The notes under the pieces were generated by a model that saw only the letters and a list, made by a program, of their open reading frames with translations, was not told where the DNA came from and did no database searches. 13,225 nucleotides of DNA, from positions 1 to 13,225 of the forward strand of contig CAJJQT010000024.1 in NCBI GenBank assembly GCA_905193995.1, given 5' to 3'. This DNA is from an uncultured Porphyromonadaceae bacterium (GTDB lineage: Bacteria > Bacteroidota > Bacteroidia > Bacteroidales > Muribaculaceae). This document shows positions 7,132-13,225 of this stretch, one piece after another. Position 1 is the stretch's first letter, and each line of letters opens with the position of its first letter. Position numbers and translations under genes: made by a program.

Positions 7132-7557
7132 ATGGCTCTCAAACGTCAGCAAAACATCATGGCGGCTTTCTCGATGGCATCTATGACCGATGTCATATTC
7201 CTGCTGCTTGTGTTCTTCATGGTCACGTCGACCTATATCTTCCCTACGGCCATTGAGGTCAACCTACCCGAAGGTGTCGAGCAGACTCCGGAGAAGCCTT
7301 CGACTCGCGTCTTTATCGACCGCGACGGCGCCTACTATGTCAGCTACGACGACGGCGACCTGGCATCCGTGAGCCCCGACAGCCTCATCATCGGGCTGGA
7401 GGGCTATGTAGCCGCTCAGCCAGAGGGCTCAGAGGCGGCGATAGCCGTATATGCCGACTCAGCCGTGTCGTACGGCAAAGTGGTCGAAGTCCTCAACATG
7501 GGGGCGGCCAATTCAATCAAAATGGTACTCGCCACCCGTCCATCATCCAGCCGATGA
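7132..7557 (+). CDS. exbD: ExbD/TolR-family transport protein
   Basis: A 141-residue ExbD/TolR protein with one N-terminal membrane anchor and a periplasmic domain. The key segment is SMTDVIFLLLVFFMVTSTY (residues 17-35), in which Asp20 matches the conserved proton-carrying aspartate. The periplasmic part ends in VVEVLNMGAANSIKMVLATRP (split here across the usual final strand), like the family's V..vm...r.aG...v.l.T pattern. It lies 27 bases after exbB and its last bases overlap the tonB-like start as ATGA, so the three genes form one unit. Confidence 0.93.
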   Translation: MALKRQQNIMAAFSMASMTDVIFLLLVFFMVTSTYIFPTAIEVNLPEGVEQTPEKPSTRVFIDRDGAYYVSYDDGDLASVSPDSLIIGLEGYVAAQPEGSEAAIAVYADSAVSYGKVVEVLNMGAANSIKMVLATRPSSSR

Positions 7558-8366
7558 ATCGCCAGAAACTCATAGCACTCCTTATAACGCTGCTGCTTGC
7601 GGTCGGCGCGCTCGTCACGCTGTGTCTGACCCATCTGACGGCCGCGGCGAAGGACCGTACGTGGCCCCCTCAGCGTCAGGGCCAGGTTACAGTGGCCGAC
7701 GAGGAGATGTATTTCGATGTCATCGAGATGCCGCACCCGCTTTCAGGTGTCCCCGACGAGGCGTCACCGGCCTATAACGAGACTGAGCAGGACAACCTGT
7801 CGGAACCCGAGCCGGTCAGCGGATCCGATCTGGCGGATGCCGGTCAGGCCGGCAAGCCGCAGACACCCGTTTCGGCGAAACGTCCGGCTTCGGTTAAGCA
7901 GAAAGTCAATCCCGCACCCGAAAAGCCCGGGCCCGCGGCTGACAATGAGCAGAACGGTCAGGTGCGCCGGCGTGCTAATTCCAATGTCAAGGGTGCATTC
8001 GACCGCGCCGACGGACGCCAGCGCACGCAGAATCCCGGCAAGACGCCCGGCGACAGCGGCTCGCCTGACGGCACCGACAATACATATCACGGTTATGCCC
8101 AAGGCAAAGCCAACGGCGGATGGATCGTGCCCGCTTACCGCAAGATCCCGTCGACCGTCACCGGGTCAATAAAGGTGCGTGTAGTAATCGGGCGCGACGG
8201 GTCGGTCAAGGAAATCAGCTTCATCGACGGCGGCAAGGCTCCCGCTGCCACTGACCGGACCCTGCGTGAAGCCGTCAAGTCTGAGATCCTTAAGCGCCGT
8301 TACACGCGCACCGACGACAAGGCACCCGAAAGAGCAGTCGCCGTAATTACCTACATCTTCGAATAA
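7554..8366 (+). CDS. tonB: TonB-like energy transducer
   Basis: A 270-residue protein with an N-terminal membrane anchor (about 6-28), a long disordered linker rich in Pro, Glu, Lys and Asp (about 40-185) and a C-terminal TonB-type domain (about 188-270) containing VTGSIKVRVVIGRDGSVKE, a pattern typical of TonB C-terminal domains (GxVxVxFxIxxDGSV). It would link the ExbB-ExbD motor to the plugs of TonB-dependent receptors. The linker has scattered KP/EP/NPAP pieces rather than long XP repeats. The domain ends in AVAVITYIFE instead of the more common VPI.F.L, a modest divergence. Its start overlaps the exbD stop by 4 bases. Confidence 0.85.
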   Translation: MNRQKLIALLITLLLAVGALVTLCLTHLTAAAKDRTWPPQRQGQVTVADEEMYFDVIEMPHPLSGVPDEASPAYNETEQDNLSEPEPVSGSDLADAGQAGKPQTPVSAKRPASVKQKVNPAPEKPGPAADNEQNGQVRRRANSNVKGAFDRADGRQRTQNPGKTPGDSGSPDGTDNTYHGYAQGKANGGWIVPAYRKIPSTVTGSIKVRVVIGRDGSVKEISFIDGGKAPAATDRTLREAVKSEILKRRYTRTDDKAPERAVAVITYIFE

Positions 8367-8419
8367 TTTATTGAATATCACCTGTGAAAGTGCAGGTATA
8401 TATGCTATGGTTAACAATT

Positions 8420-8445
8420 AATAACGTTTGTAAACATTATTTTTG
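8420..8445 (+). terminator. Possible weak terminator of the pdxJ-exbB-exbD-tonB unit
   Basis: AATAACGTTT (8420-8429) and AAACATTATT (8432-8441) can pair with one mismatch and are followed by more T bases. The hairpin is AT-rich and the loop is tight, so the call is weak. It sits 54 bases after the tonB-like stop. Confidence 0.3.
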
Positions 8446-8476
8446 TTGCGACGGCGCCTTTCGCGTATTAACTTTG
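8446..8476 (+). promoter_or_regulatory. Strong Bacteroidota promoter match upstream of corA
   Basis: TTG at 8446-8448 and TAACTTTG at 8469-8476 are separated by 20 bases, matching the Bacteroidota primary sigma pattern TTG-N19-21-TAnnTTTG. Transcription should start near 8483, about 200 bases before corA, which leaves a long leader. Confidence 0.7.
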
Positions 8477-8681
8477 CATCGTCAAAAGTAAGATACGATT
8501 CTTCTTAGGATAACGTTTTGTTAGACTCACAATATATACTTGAATTTTGGTTATGAGGGAGGTGCGTTACTGCGAAGTAGCGCACTTTCAAATTTTTTAT
8601 AGCACGGGTATTACGGTTGAACTTTGAAGGAAGCCGGGGCGTTCTTAATAATGTCCGAGGATTTCCCTGGCAAACTGTCCT
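8477..8681 (+). promoter_or_regulatory. Long corA 5' leader, possibly regulatory or a small RNA
   Basis: About 200 untranslated bases separate the promoter from corA. Near the middle is a terminator-like hairpin, so an RNA of roughly 115 bases could be released. CTTTCAAA (8585-8592) can pair with TTTGAAGG (8623-8630), including one G-U pair, which would compete with the base of that hairpin. I see no match to a known riboswitch class by eye. Regulation of corA by Mg2+ or another signal is inference. Confidence 0.4.
8558..8598 (+). terminator. GNRA-capped hairpin followed by a T run (attenuator or sRNA terminator)
   Basis: GTGCGTTACT (8562-8571) and AGTAGCGCAC (8576-8585) form a 10-bp stem with one G-U pair, capped by the GNRA-type loop GCGA. 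The stem can extend to 8558/8589 with wobble pairs. AAA and then six T bases follow at 8593-8598. This looks like an intrinsic terminator, placed after the promoter at 8446-8476 and about 84 bases before corA. Confidence 0.55.
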
Positions 8682-9605
8682 ATGAAAAGATATCTGCATG
8701 CCGACAACGGTTTCGTCGACCGCGAGCAGTGGGAGCCTGACTCGTGGATCAATATCGAGCAGCCTGATGCCGCGGACATCGAGTTTCTGACGTCGCGTCT
8801 TGGAGTGCCCGAGGGTTTCATCGAATCGCTGGGCGATATCGACGAGCGTCCGCGTGTCGATAGCGAGGACGGCTGGCTTATGACAATTCTGCGCGTTCCG
8901 ATGCCTGATCCGGAGGGCGACATGCCGTACACCACCGTGCCGCTCGGAATACTGACCAACGATGAGTCGATCGTCACGGTCTGCTATCATAAGACGGAAG
9001 TGGTGGACAGCTTCATCGAATTTACGAGGCGACGTTCGCTGGTGATCACCAAGCGCCAGGATTTCATCATGCGCATGCTCTGGGTGACAACCTGGTGGTT
9101 TCTGAAGTATCTGCGCGAGATCGATTCGAGGGTCAACGCAGCCGAAAAAGAGCTACGCAAGAGCGTGCGCAACCGCGACCTGATGATACTGATGCGACTG
9201 CAGAAAACTTTGGTATTCTTCAACACTTCGATCCACGGCAACGAGGCACTGATCGAACACCTGCGTCGGGCCTACGCCGACGACTGCGATGCAGACCTGC
9301 TCGAAGACCTCGAGATAGAGATGAAGCAGGCCGACAACACCGTCGGTGTCTATTCCGACATCCTCGCGGGTACGATGGACGCCTATGCTTCGATTATCTC
9401 CAATAATGTCAACGACATAATGAAGCGCATGACCAGCATCACTATTATATTGATGATCCCGACACTGATAGCCTCTTTCTACGGCATGAATGTCGACAGT
9501 CTGTGGCTTGCGTCGTTGCGCGGCTCGTTTTTCATTATAGTCGGAATAGCCGTAGTGCTCACGGTAGCCACATATATTGTGCTGCGCAAGATCAAGTGGT
9601 TCTGA
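8682..9605 (+). CDS. corA: CorA-family Mg2+ (divalent cation) transporter
   Basis: A 307-residue CorA-family inner-membrane cation channel, pentameric in known structures. Residues 1-245 make the cytoplasmic alpha/beta funnel and long stalk helix. The two C-terminal membrane segments are about 251-268 and 283-302, with the signature YGMN at 267-270 at the end of the first. The protein ends KIKWF, the usual short basic tail. Its overall layout resembles the shorter CorA forms of Bacteroidota and Firmicutes. The start at 8682 gives MKRYLHADNG; no in-frame extension upstream is convincing. The long leader with a terminator-like hairpin suggests attenuation. Cation preference (Mg2+, Co2+ or other) cannot be told from sequence alone. 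Confidence 0.93.
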   Translation: MKRYLHADNGFVDREQWEPDSWINIEQPDAADIEFLTSRLGVPEGFIESLGDIDERPRVDSEDGWLMTILRVPMPDPEGDMPYTTVPLGILTNDESIVTVCYHKTEVVDSFIEFTRRRSLVITKRQDFIMRMLWVTTWWFLKYLREIDSRVNAAEKELRKSVRNRDLMILMRLQKTLVFFNTSIHGNEALIEHLRRAYADDCDADLLEDLEIEMKQADNTVGVYSDILAGTMDAYASIISNNVNDIMKRMTSITIILMIPTLIASFYGMNVDSLWLASLRGSFFIIVGIAVVLTVATYIVLRKIKWF

Positions 9606-9610
9606 CGCAG

Positions 9611-9644
9611 TTGTTGGCCGGTTCGCGAAAATTTCGTACTTTTG
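9611..9644 (+). promoter_or_regulatory. Bacteroidota promoter for the amidase gene
   Basis: TTGTTG at 9611-9616 (two TTG choices) and TACTTTTG at 9637-9644 fit the Bacteroidota promoter pattern, with a 20-base spacer from the second TTG. The expected start near 9651 leaves a leader of about 26 bases. The element begins only six bases after the corA stop. Confidence 0.7.
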
Positions 9645-9676
9645 CGTCAGTTACGCATAACAACTATTACACATCC

Positions 9677-11134
9677 ATGAAATTACCTGTATTAATAGCG
9701 GCTACCATGCTGGCCACCCCCGCGATTCTGGCCGCAAAAGGCCCGTCGCTGAAAATTTACCGCGACGAACAGCCCACCGATACCGTATACGCCGAACGTT
9801 ACTACCTGATCGGAGTCACCGACCCGGGAGCCGAGGCCACAGTCGACGGCCGCGACTGCCACGTCTACCACACCGGGTCGTTCGGTGCCGAACTAACCCT
9901 CAAGCCCGGCGAGAACATCGTACCAGTCACAGCGCGTCGAGGCCGAGACGTCACACGGCGCGACGTGCGGCTTGTATATATGACCGAGCGGGCCGCCTCA
10001 CAGCGTGCCGGAGCGCCTGTCACCACCGATCTTTCCGAGCCGGTCAATGTCGTTACCCGTCCGGGCGCCTATCTGCAGCACGGCAACGGCTCAGACCGCC
10101 TTGGCGGTTCGAAGATGAGCTTCATCACCGACGGAATCGAACTGACAGCCGACGGCGAGACCGGCAACCTCTACCGCGTCGCCCTTGGCGAATCGGATCA
10201 CGCCTACATTCAGAAATCGGCTGTTGAGGCCGGCGGCCGCGGCGGTGCTGTGGTCAATACCGGTTCGATCTCAATCTTCAACAACGACTCTACAGACCGC
10301 ATCGTCGTGTCGCTTCAGCGTCGCCTTGCCTTCTACGACCGCGCCGAGATAGACCCCTCGACGATACTCGTGACCCTCTATGGCGCCACCAACAATTCCA
10401 ACTGGGTGACTCAGCGAAGTACTCCGGCCATGGTAGACTATCTCGACCTGCGCCGCGACAGTCAGGACGCGCTCACTCTCGTCATCCGTCTGAAAGATAA
10501 ATACAGCTGGGGCTACGACGTCGACTACGAGGGCAACAACCTCGTCATCGACGTACGTCACCGTCCGGCGTCACTCGAGGTCAAGGACCTCGTCATCGGC
10601 CTCGACGCAGGCCACGGCGGCGAATATCCCGGCGCCATCTCGCCTTCGGGCCTTACCGAAAAGGAAGTCAACCTCGACATCGTGCTCAAGGCTGCCGAAA
10701 TGCTGCGCGGCATGGGTGCCACGGTCGTTCTGACCCGCGACGGCGACACCGGCCCGTCGATGACCGAGCGCAAGCGCATATGGCGCCAGGGCGGCGTCGA
10801 CATAGCCATCAGCGTCCACAACAACGCCTCGGGAAATCCGCTCGTGCCGATGGGCACCAGCGCCTACTACAAACACATCTCCAACCGCGCCCTGGCTCAG
10901 GACCTTCACGAATCGATGCTGAAGCTCGGCGTGGCCGACTTCGGCCTGACCGGCAACTTCAACTTCTCGCTCAACATGCCCACGCAGTATCCCAACGCCC
11001 TGGTCGAGGTCCTGTTCATGTCGTCGCTGCCCGAGGAAGAGCTGCTCGCCGATCCCGCCTACCGCACCCGCCTGGCCGAGCACATAGTCCAAGGCCTCCT
11101 CAACTACCTCTCCCGCGTCAAATCCTCCCTCTGA
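9677..11134 (+). CDS. Secreted multidomain N-acetylmuramoyl-L-alanine amidase
   Basis: A 485-residue amidase that should cleave the bond between MurNAc and L-alanine in peptidoglycan, acting in the periplasm. Residues 1-20 are a signal peptide (ending AILAA). A beta-sandwich-like segment lies at about 35-100 (YLIGVTDPGAEATVDG), an SH3-like segment at about 120-185, an AMIN-like segment at about 205-297 (RIVVSLQRRLAFYD to LVIDVRH), and the Amidase_3 catalytic domain at about 305-480. Zinc ligands are predicted as His313 (LDAGHGG), Glu328 (LTEKEVNLD) and His381 (SVHNNAS), with catalytic Glu444 (LVEVLFMSS). The ATG at 9677 is chosen because it opens the signal peptide 33 bases after the -7 element; the longer frame upstream overlaps corA. 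It probably acts in cell separation or wall turnover; the additional domains are judged by pattern only. Confidence 0.92.
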   Translation: MKLPVLIAATMLATPAILAAKGPSLKIYRDEQPTDTVYAERYYLIGVTDPGAEATVDGRDCHVYHTGSFGAELTLKPGENIVPVTARRGRDVTRRDVRLVYMTERAASQRAGAPVTTDLSEPVNVVTRPGAYLQHGNGSDRLGGSKMSFITDGIELTADGETGNLYRVALGESDHAYIQKSAVEAGGRGGAVVNTGSISIFNNDSTDRIVVSLQRRLAFYDRAEIDPSTILVTLYGATNNSNWVTQRSTPAMVDYLDLRRDSQDALTLVIRLKDKYSWGYDVDYEGNNLVIDVRHRPASLEVKDLVIGLDAGHGGEYPGAISPSGLTEKEVNLDIVLKAAEMLRGMGATVVLTRDGDTGPSMTERKRIWRQGGVDIAISVHNNASGNPLVPMGTSAYYKHISNRALAQDLHESMLKLGVADFGLTGNFNFSLNMPTQYPNALVEVLFMSSLPEEELLADPAYRTRLAEHIVQGLLNYLSRVKSSL

Positions 11135-11150
11135 CACCTTTGACATCACT

Positions 11151-11192
11151 ATACACAGAAAAAGGCCGCACAAAGCGGCCTTTTCTGTGTAT
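11151..11192. terminator. Bidirectional intrinsic terminator
   Basis: The segments 11151-11169 and 11175-11192 form a stem of about 18 bp (one extra A on the left side) with loop ACAAA. The core is GGCCGC/GCGGCC, flanked by an A run on the left and TTTT on the right, so it can terminate both the amidase message (plus) and the panB message (minus). It lies between their convergent 3' ends. Confidence 0.9.
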
Positions 11193-11204
11193 TTGACGGC
11201 TGGA

Positions 11205-12026
11205 TCAGTATTGCTCGGAGGGGGAGGGGAAGTTGACGGCTTTCACGTCATTGACGTACTGGCCGATGGCGTCGTGGATCACGGTGCCGAGGTCGGCGTA
11301 GCGGCGGAGGAACTTCGGCGAGAAGCCCTGGTTGATGCCGAGCATGTCCTGGAGCACCAGCACCTGGCCGTCGACGCCCGAGCCGGCACCGATGCCGATA
11401 ACGGGTATCGAGATCTCGGAAGCAACGCGGGCGGCGAGCGCCGCGGGTATCTTCTCGAGTACGAGCGCGAAGCAGCCGATTTCCTCGAGCATCTTGGCGT
11501 CGGCGACGAGCTTTTCGGCCTCGGCCTCTTCCTTGGCGCGCACGGCGTAGGTGCCGAACTTGTTGATCGACTGCGGCGTCAGGCCCAGGTGGCCCATCAC
11601 GGGGATGCCGGCGGTGAGGATGCGCTCGATCGATTCGCGGATCTCGGCGCCCCCTTCGATCTTGACGGCTTCGGCGCCGCTTTCCTTCATGATGCGGATG
11701 GCCGAGCTGAGGGCTTCCTTCGAGTTGCCCTGATATGAGCCGAACGGCATGTCGCATACCACCAGGGCGCGCCGGGCGGCGTTGGTCACGCACTTGGCGT
11801 GGTATATCATCTGATCGAGGGTTATGGGCAGGGTCGTCGGATTGCCGATCATCACGTTCGAGGCGGAGTCGCCTACGAGTATCACATCGATGCCGGCTTC
11901 GTCGACCAGACGGGCCAGCGAGTAGTCGTAAGCGGTGAGCATGGCGATCTTCTCGCCGCGCCGCTTCATCTCGCTAAGCCGTATCGTAGTGACCTTGCGG
12001 GTGTTGTCTACTGTGTTTGTTGACAT
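11205..12026 (-). CDS. panB: 3-methyl-2-oxobutanoate hydroxymethyltransferase
   Basis: A 273-residue PanB, which adds a hydroxymethyl group from 5,10-methylenetetrahydrofolate to 2-oxoisovalerate to make ketopantoate, the first step of pantothenate and CoA synthesis. Visible motifs are TAYDY (31-35), VGDS with Asp53, DMPFGSYQ with Asp92, VKIEGG (121-126), GHLGLTPQS (145-153), VLEKIP with Glu191, and IGIGAG (210-215). The length is typical. The gene looks somewhat richer in G and C than its neighbours. It stands alone on the minus strand, divergent from upp, with a promoter at 12058-12065. No panC or panD is in view. Confidence 0.97.
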   Translation of the reverse strand: MSTNTVDNTRKVTTIRLSEMKRRGEKIAMLTAYDYSLARLVDEAGIDVILVGDSASNVMIGNPTTLPITLDQMIYHAKCVTNAARRALVVCDMPFGSYQGNSKEALSSAIRIMKESGAEAVKIEGGAEIRESIERILTAGIPVMGHLGLTPQSINKFGTYAVRAKEEAEAEKLVADAKMLEEIGCFALVLEKIPAALAARVASEISIPVIGIGAGSGVDGQVLVLQDMLGINQGFSPKFLRRYADLGTVIHDAIGQYVNDVKAVNFPSPSEQY

Positions 12027-12057
12027 TTCTCTATAAATTATAGTTAAAAATCCGGTG

Positions 12058-12065
12058 CAAAGTTA
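12058..12065 (-). promoter_or_regulatory. Bacteroidota -7 element for panB
   Basis: On the minus strand this reads TAACTTTG, an exact TAnnTTTG match. It lies 31 bases upstream of the panB start. A -33 TTG at the ideal spacing is not seen. Confidence 0.6.
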
Positions 12066-12079
12066 TGATAAAATTATCA
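12066..12079. promoter_or_regulatory. 14-bp palindrome next to the panB -7 element
   Basis: TGATAAAATTATCA has perfect 6-base arms (TGATAA/TTATCA) around AA. It lies directly upstream of the panB -7 element, in the region the polymerase would cover, so it could be an operator. It is AT-rich and may be chance. Confidence 0.4.
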
Positions 12080-12108
12080 AATGAGTGGCCGATATGACAA
12101 ATTTTTAC

Positions 12109-12116
12109 TAAATTCG
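12109..12116 (+). promoter_or_regulatory. Possible -7 element for upp (one mismatch)
   Basis: TAAATTCG differs from TAnnTTTG at one base and lies 47 bases before the upp ATG. No TTG is found at the usual upstream spacing. It is the best candidate in the 137-base spacer between panB and upp on the plus strand. Confidence 0.3.
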
Positions 12117-12163
12117 CAAAATTTTAGACCCTCAAGATTGTTGTGACATAAAACCGTTTGAAA

Positions 12164-12814
12164 ATGAAAGTATATAACTTTGCCGAGACTCCTTCGCTGA
12201 TGAGCCAGTATCTGCTCGAGATGCGTTCTACCGATATCCACAGCGACCCCATGCGTTTCCGCCGCAATCTGCAGCGCACCGGTGAGATCATGGCATATGA
12301 GATAAGCAAGACGCTCAAATACCGGAAAGAGACTGTGGATACGCCGCTCGGAAAGGCTGATTGCGATGTAGTGGCCGAACCGATAGTGCTCGGGACCATC
12401 TTCCGTGCCGGCGTGCCCTTCCACCAGGGTTTTCTCGACTTCTTCGACCGCGCCGAGAATGCCTTCGTGTCGGCCTACCGCAAGTACAAGGAGAAAGAGA
12501 GCTTCGACGTGTTCATCGAATATCTCGCCTCGCCCCGCCTCGAAGGCAAAACGCTCATTCTCTGCGATCCCATGCTTGCTACGGGCGCATCGATGGAACT
12601 CAGCTACCGCGCTCTGCTCACCAAGGGTACGCCCGACAGCGTGCACATCGCCTCGGTGATCGCCTCGCGCAAGGCTGTCGACTATCTGCAGGGCATCATG
12701 CCCGCGGACTCGACTCTCTGGGTCGGCGTGATCGACGATGAGATCAACGCACACAGCTACATAGTGCCGGGCCTCGGCGACGCCGGCGACCTCGCCTACG
12801 GCATCAAGGAGTAA
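12164..12814 (+). CDS. upp: Uracil phosphoribosyltransferase
   Basis: A 216-residue uracil phosphoribosyltransferase that makes UMP from uracil and PRPP in pyrimidine salvage. The PRPP-binding loop is DPMLATGAS (135-143) and the uracil-binding motif is VPGLGDAGDLAYG (201-213). GTIFRAGVPFHQGF (77-90) corresponds to the ILRAGL region of other bacteria; this altered form, and the segment DFFDRAENAFVSAYRKY, are typical of the Bacteroidales enzymes. The start at ATG 12164 gives MKVYNF; an in-frame TTG at 12158 is less likely. It faces away from panB. No clear terminator follows. Confidence 0.93.
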   Translation: MKVYNFAETPSLMSQYLLEMRSTDIHSDPMRFRRNLQRTGEIMAYEISKTLKYRKETVDTPLGKADCDVVAEPIVLGTIFRAGVPFHQGFLDFFDRAENAFVSAYRKYKEKESFDVFIEYLASPRLEGKTLILCDPMLATGASMELSYRALLTKGTPDSVHIASVIASRKAVDYLQGIMPADSTLWVGVIDDEINAHSYIVPGLGDAGDLAYGIKE

Positions 12815-12860
12815 GCGCTCCGGGCATTATTTATGGATTTTTGTCGAGAATATTGGAGTA

Positions 12861-12892
12861 TTTTGCCTGCCGGCGCAGCTGTTTCGGCAAAA
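12861..12892. repeat. Inverted repeat upstream of the phospholipase gene
   Basis: TTTTGCC (12861-12867) and GGCAAAA (12886-12892) are exact 7-bp inverted arms with an 18-base spacer, ending five bases before the -7 element at 12898. It could be an operator or a weak terminator for upp. Its function is not determined. Confidence 0.35.
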
Positions 12893-12897
12893 ATTCA

Positions 12898-12905
12898 TAT
12901 CTTTG
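12898..12905 (+). promoter_or_regulatory. Bacteroidota -7 element for the phospholipase gene
   Basis: TATCTTTG is an exact TAnnTTTG match 22 bases before the ATG at 12928. The upstream -33 element is unclear. Confidence 0.6.
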
Positions 12906-12927
12906 CACCGTTTAAAACACATATGCG

Positions 12928-13225
12928 ATGCAATCCATACGCCGTCTGCTGATACTTCTGATTGCGGCGCTCGCCTCCATGCAGGCAGGCGCCCAGATTC
13001 TCTCGACCAACGACCAGCGCTTCGATCCCGACAGCATCCGACGCGATTTCCGCAATCAGCCCTATTTCGGACTCTACAAGGACAACTACTTCATATTCGG
13101 CCCGAGCATCGGCCCCAAGCCCACGCGCAAGAACACCAACATCAAGTTTCAGATCTCGGTGGCTCAGCGTCTGACCAACGCCACGCTGCCCTATGCCTTG
13201 CAACTGGCCGACAAGGGATGGCGGC
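12928..13225 (+). CDS. pldA: Outer-membrane phospholipase A (5' part only)
   Basis: The first 99 codons of a gene cut by the window end; the frame is open to the last base. Residues 1-23 form a signal peptide (MQSIRRLLILLIAALASMQA, then GAQ). The following segment includes QPYFGLYKDNYFIFG and NTNIKFQISVAQRL, which match the start of the outer-membrane phospholipase A1 (OMPLA) barrel in Bacteroidales, where YF.LYKDNY and NSDVKFQIS are typical. The enzyme hydrolyses phospholipids in the outer leaflet. The catalytic His-Ser residues lie beyond the window. After TLPYALQLADKGW the sequence is less like what I recall of the family. An alternative ATG at 12923 is out of frame. Confidence 0.75.
   Translation, partial: MQSIRRLLILLIAALASMQAGAQILSTNDQRFDPDSIRRDFRNQPYFGLYKDNYFIFGPSIGPKPTRKNTNIKFQISVAQRLTNATLPYALQLADKGWR

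Noticed and set aside
8615..8626. A second -7-like element, GAACTTTG, close to corA.
   Set aside because: The leading TA is GA and no -33 element is placed correctly; the upstream match at 8446-8476 is much better.
10571..11173. Minus-strand open frame of 200 residues opposite the amidase gene.
   Set aside because: It is antisense to the Amidase_3 catalytic domain and runs through the terminator hairpin; no independent support.
11187..11738. Plus-strand open frame of 183 residues opposite panB.
   Set aside because: It is antisense to an unmistakable panB gene and starts inside the terminator.
1..13225. CRISPR arrays, tRNA or rRNA genes, insertion sequences, phage or defence genes.
   Set aside because: No repeat-spacer pattern, cloverleaf, transposase motif or integrase was seen on either strand.

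Overview
The window looks like chromosomal DNA of a gut-type Bacteroidales bacterium, most likely from or near the Muribaculaceae (family level is inference). Several intergenic regions carry the Bacteroidota -7 promoter element TAnnTTTG, in two cases with a TTG 20 bases upstream. Starts are preceded by A-rich sequence rather than Shine-Dalgarno motifs. The gene content fits: a PorZ-like type IX secretion protein, the Bacteroidales form of uracil phosphoribosyltransferase, and the order ACT-like protein / NAD kinase / pdxJ / exbB-exbD-tonB. Coding regions are fairly GC-rich and the spacers AT-rich.

Layout. (1) 56-3655, plus strand: the nucleotide-pool cleaner rdgB, an exact 20-bp tandem duplication, a porZ-like gene, and a small cytosolic protein of unknown function. 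(2) 5594-3656, minus strand: a tightly coupled operon of an ACT-like protein, NAD kinase and a YgjP/DUF45-type zinc metallopeptidase. Its last stop codon abuts the stop codon of the convergent unknown gene. (3) 5610-5641: two identical -7 elements pointing at each other, forming a perfect 10-bp inverted repeat between the minus operon and pdxJ. (4) 5706-8366, plus strand: pdxJ, exbB, exbD and a tonB-like gene. (5) 8367-8681: a 315-base spacer with a strong promoter match and a GNRA-capped hairpin followed by a T run, upstream of corA. (6) 8682-11134: corA, then a multidomain N-acetylmuramoyl-L-alanine amidase with its own promoter. (7) A long two-way terminator, then panB on the minus strand, divergent from upp. 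(8) 12928 to the end: the start of an outer-membrane phospholipase A gene, cut by the window edge.

Most of the window is core metabolism and envelope biology: NADP, PLP and pantothenate synthesis, pyrimidine salvage, TonB energisation, Mg2+ transport and peptidoglycan hydrolysis. I see no mobile element, CRISPR array, tRNA, rRNA or defence system. The items that most deserve a second look are regulatory (the face-to-face promoters, the corA leader and the tandem repeat before porZ), plus the short ACT-like protein that lacks CBS domains and the unknown protein behind porZ.
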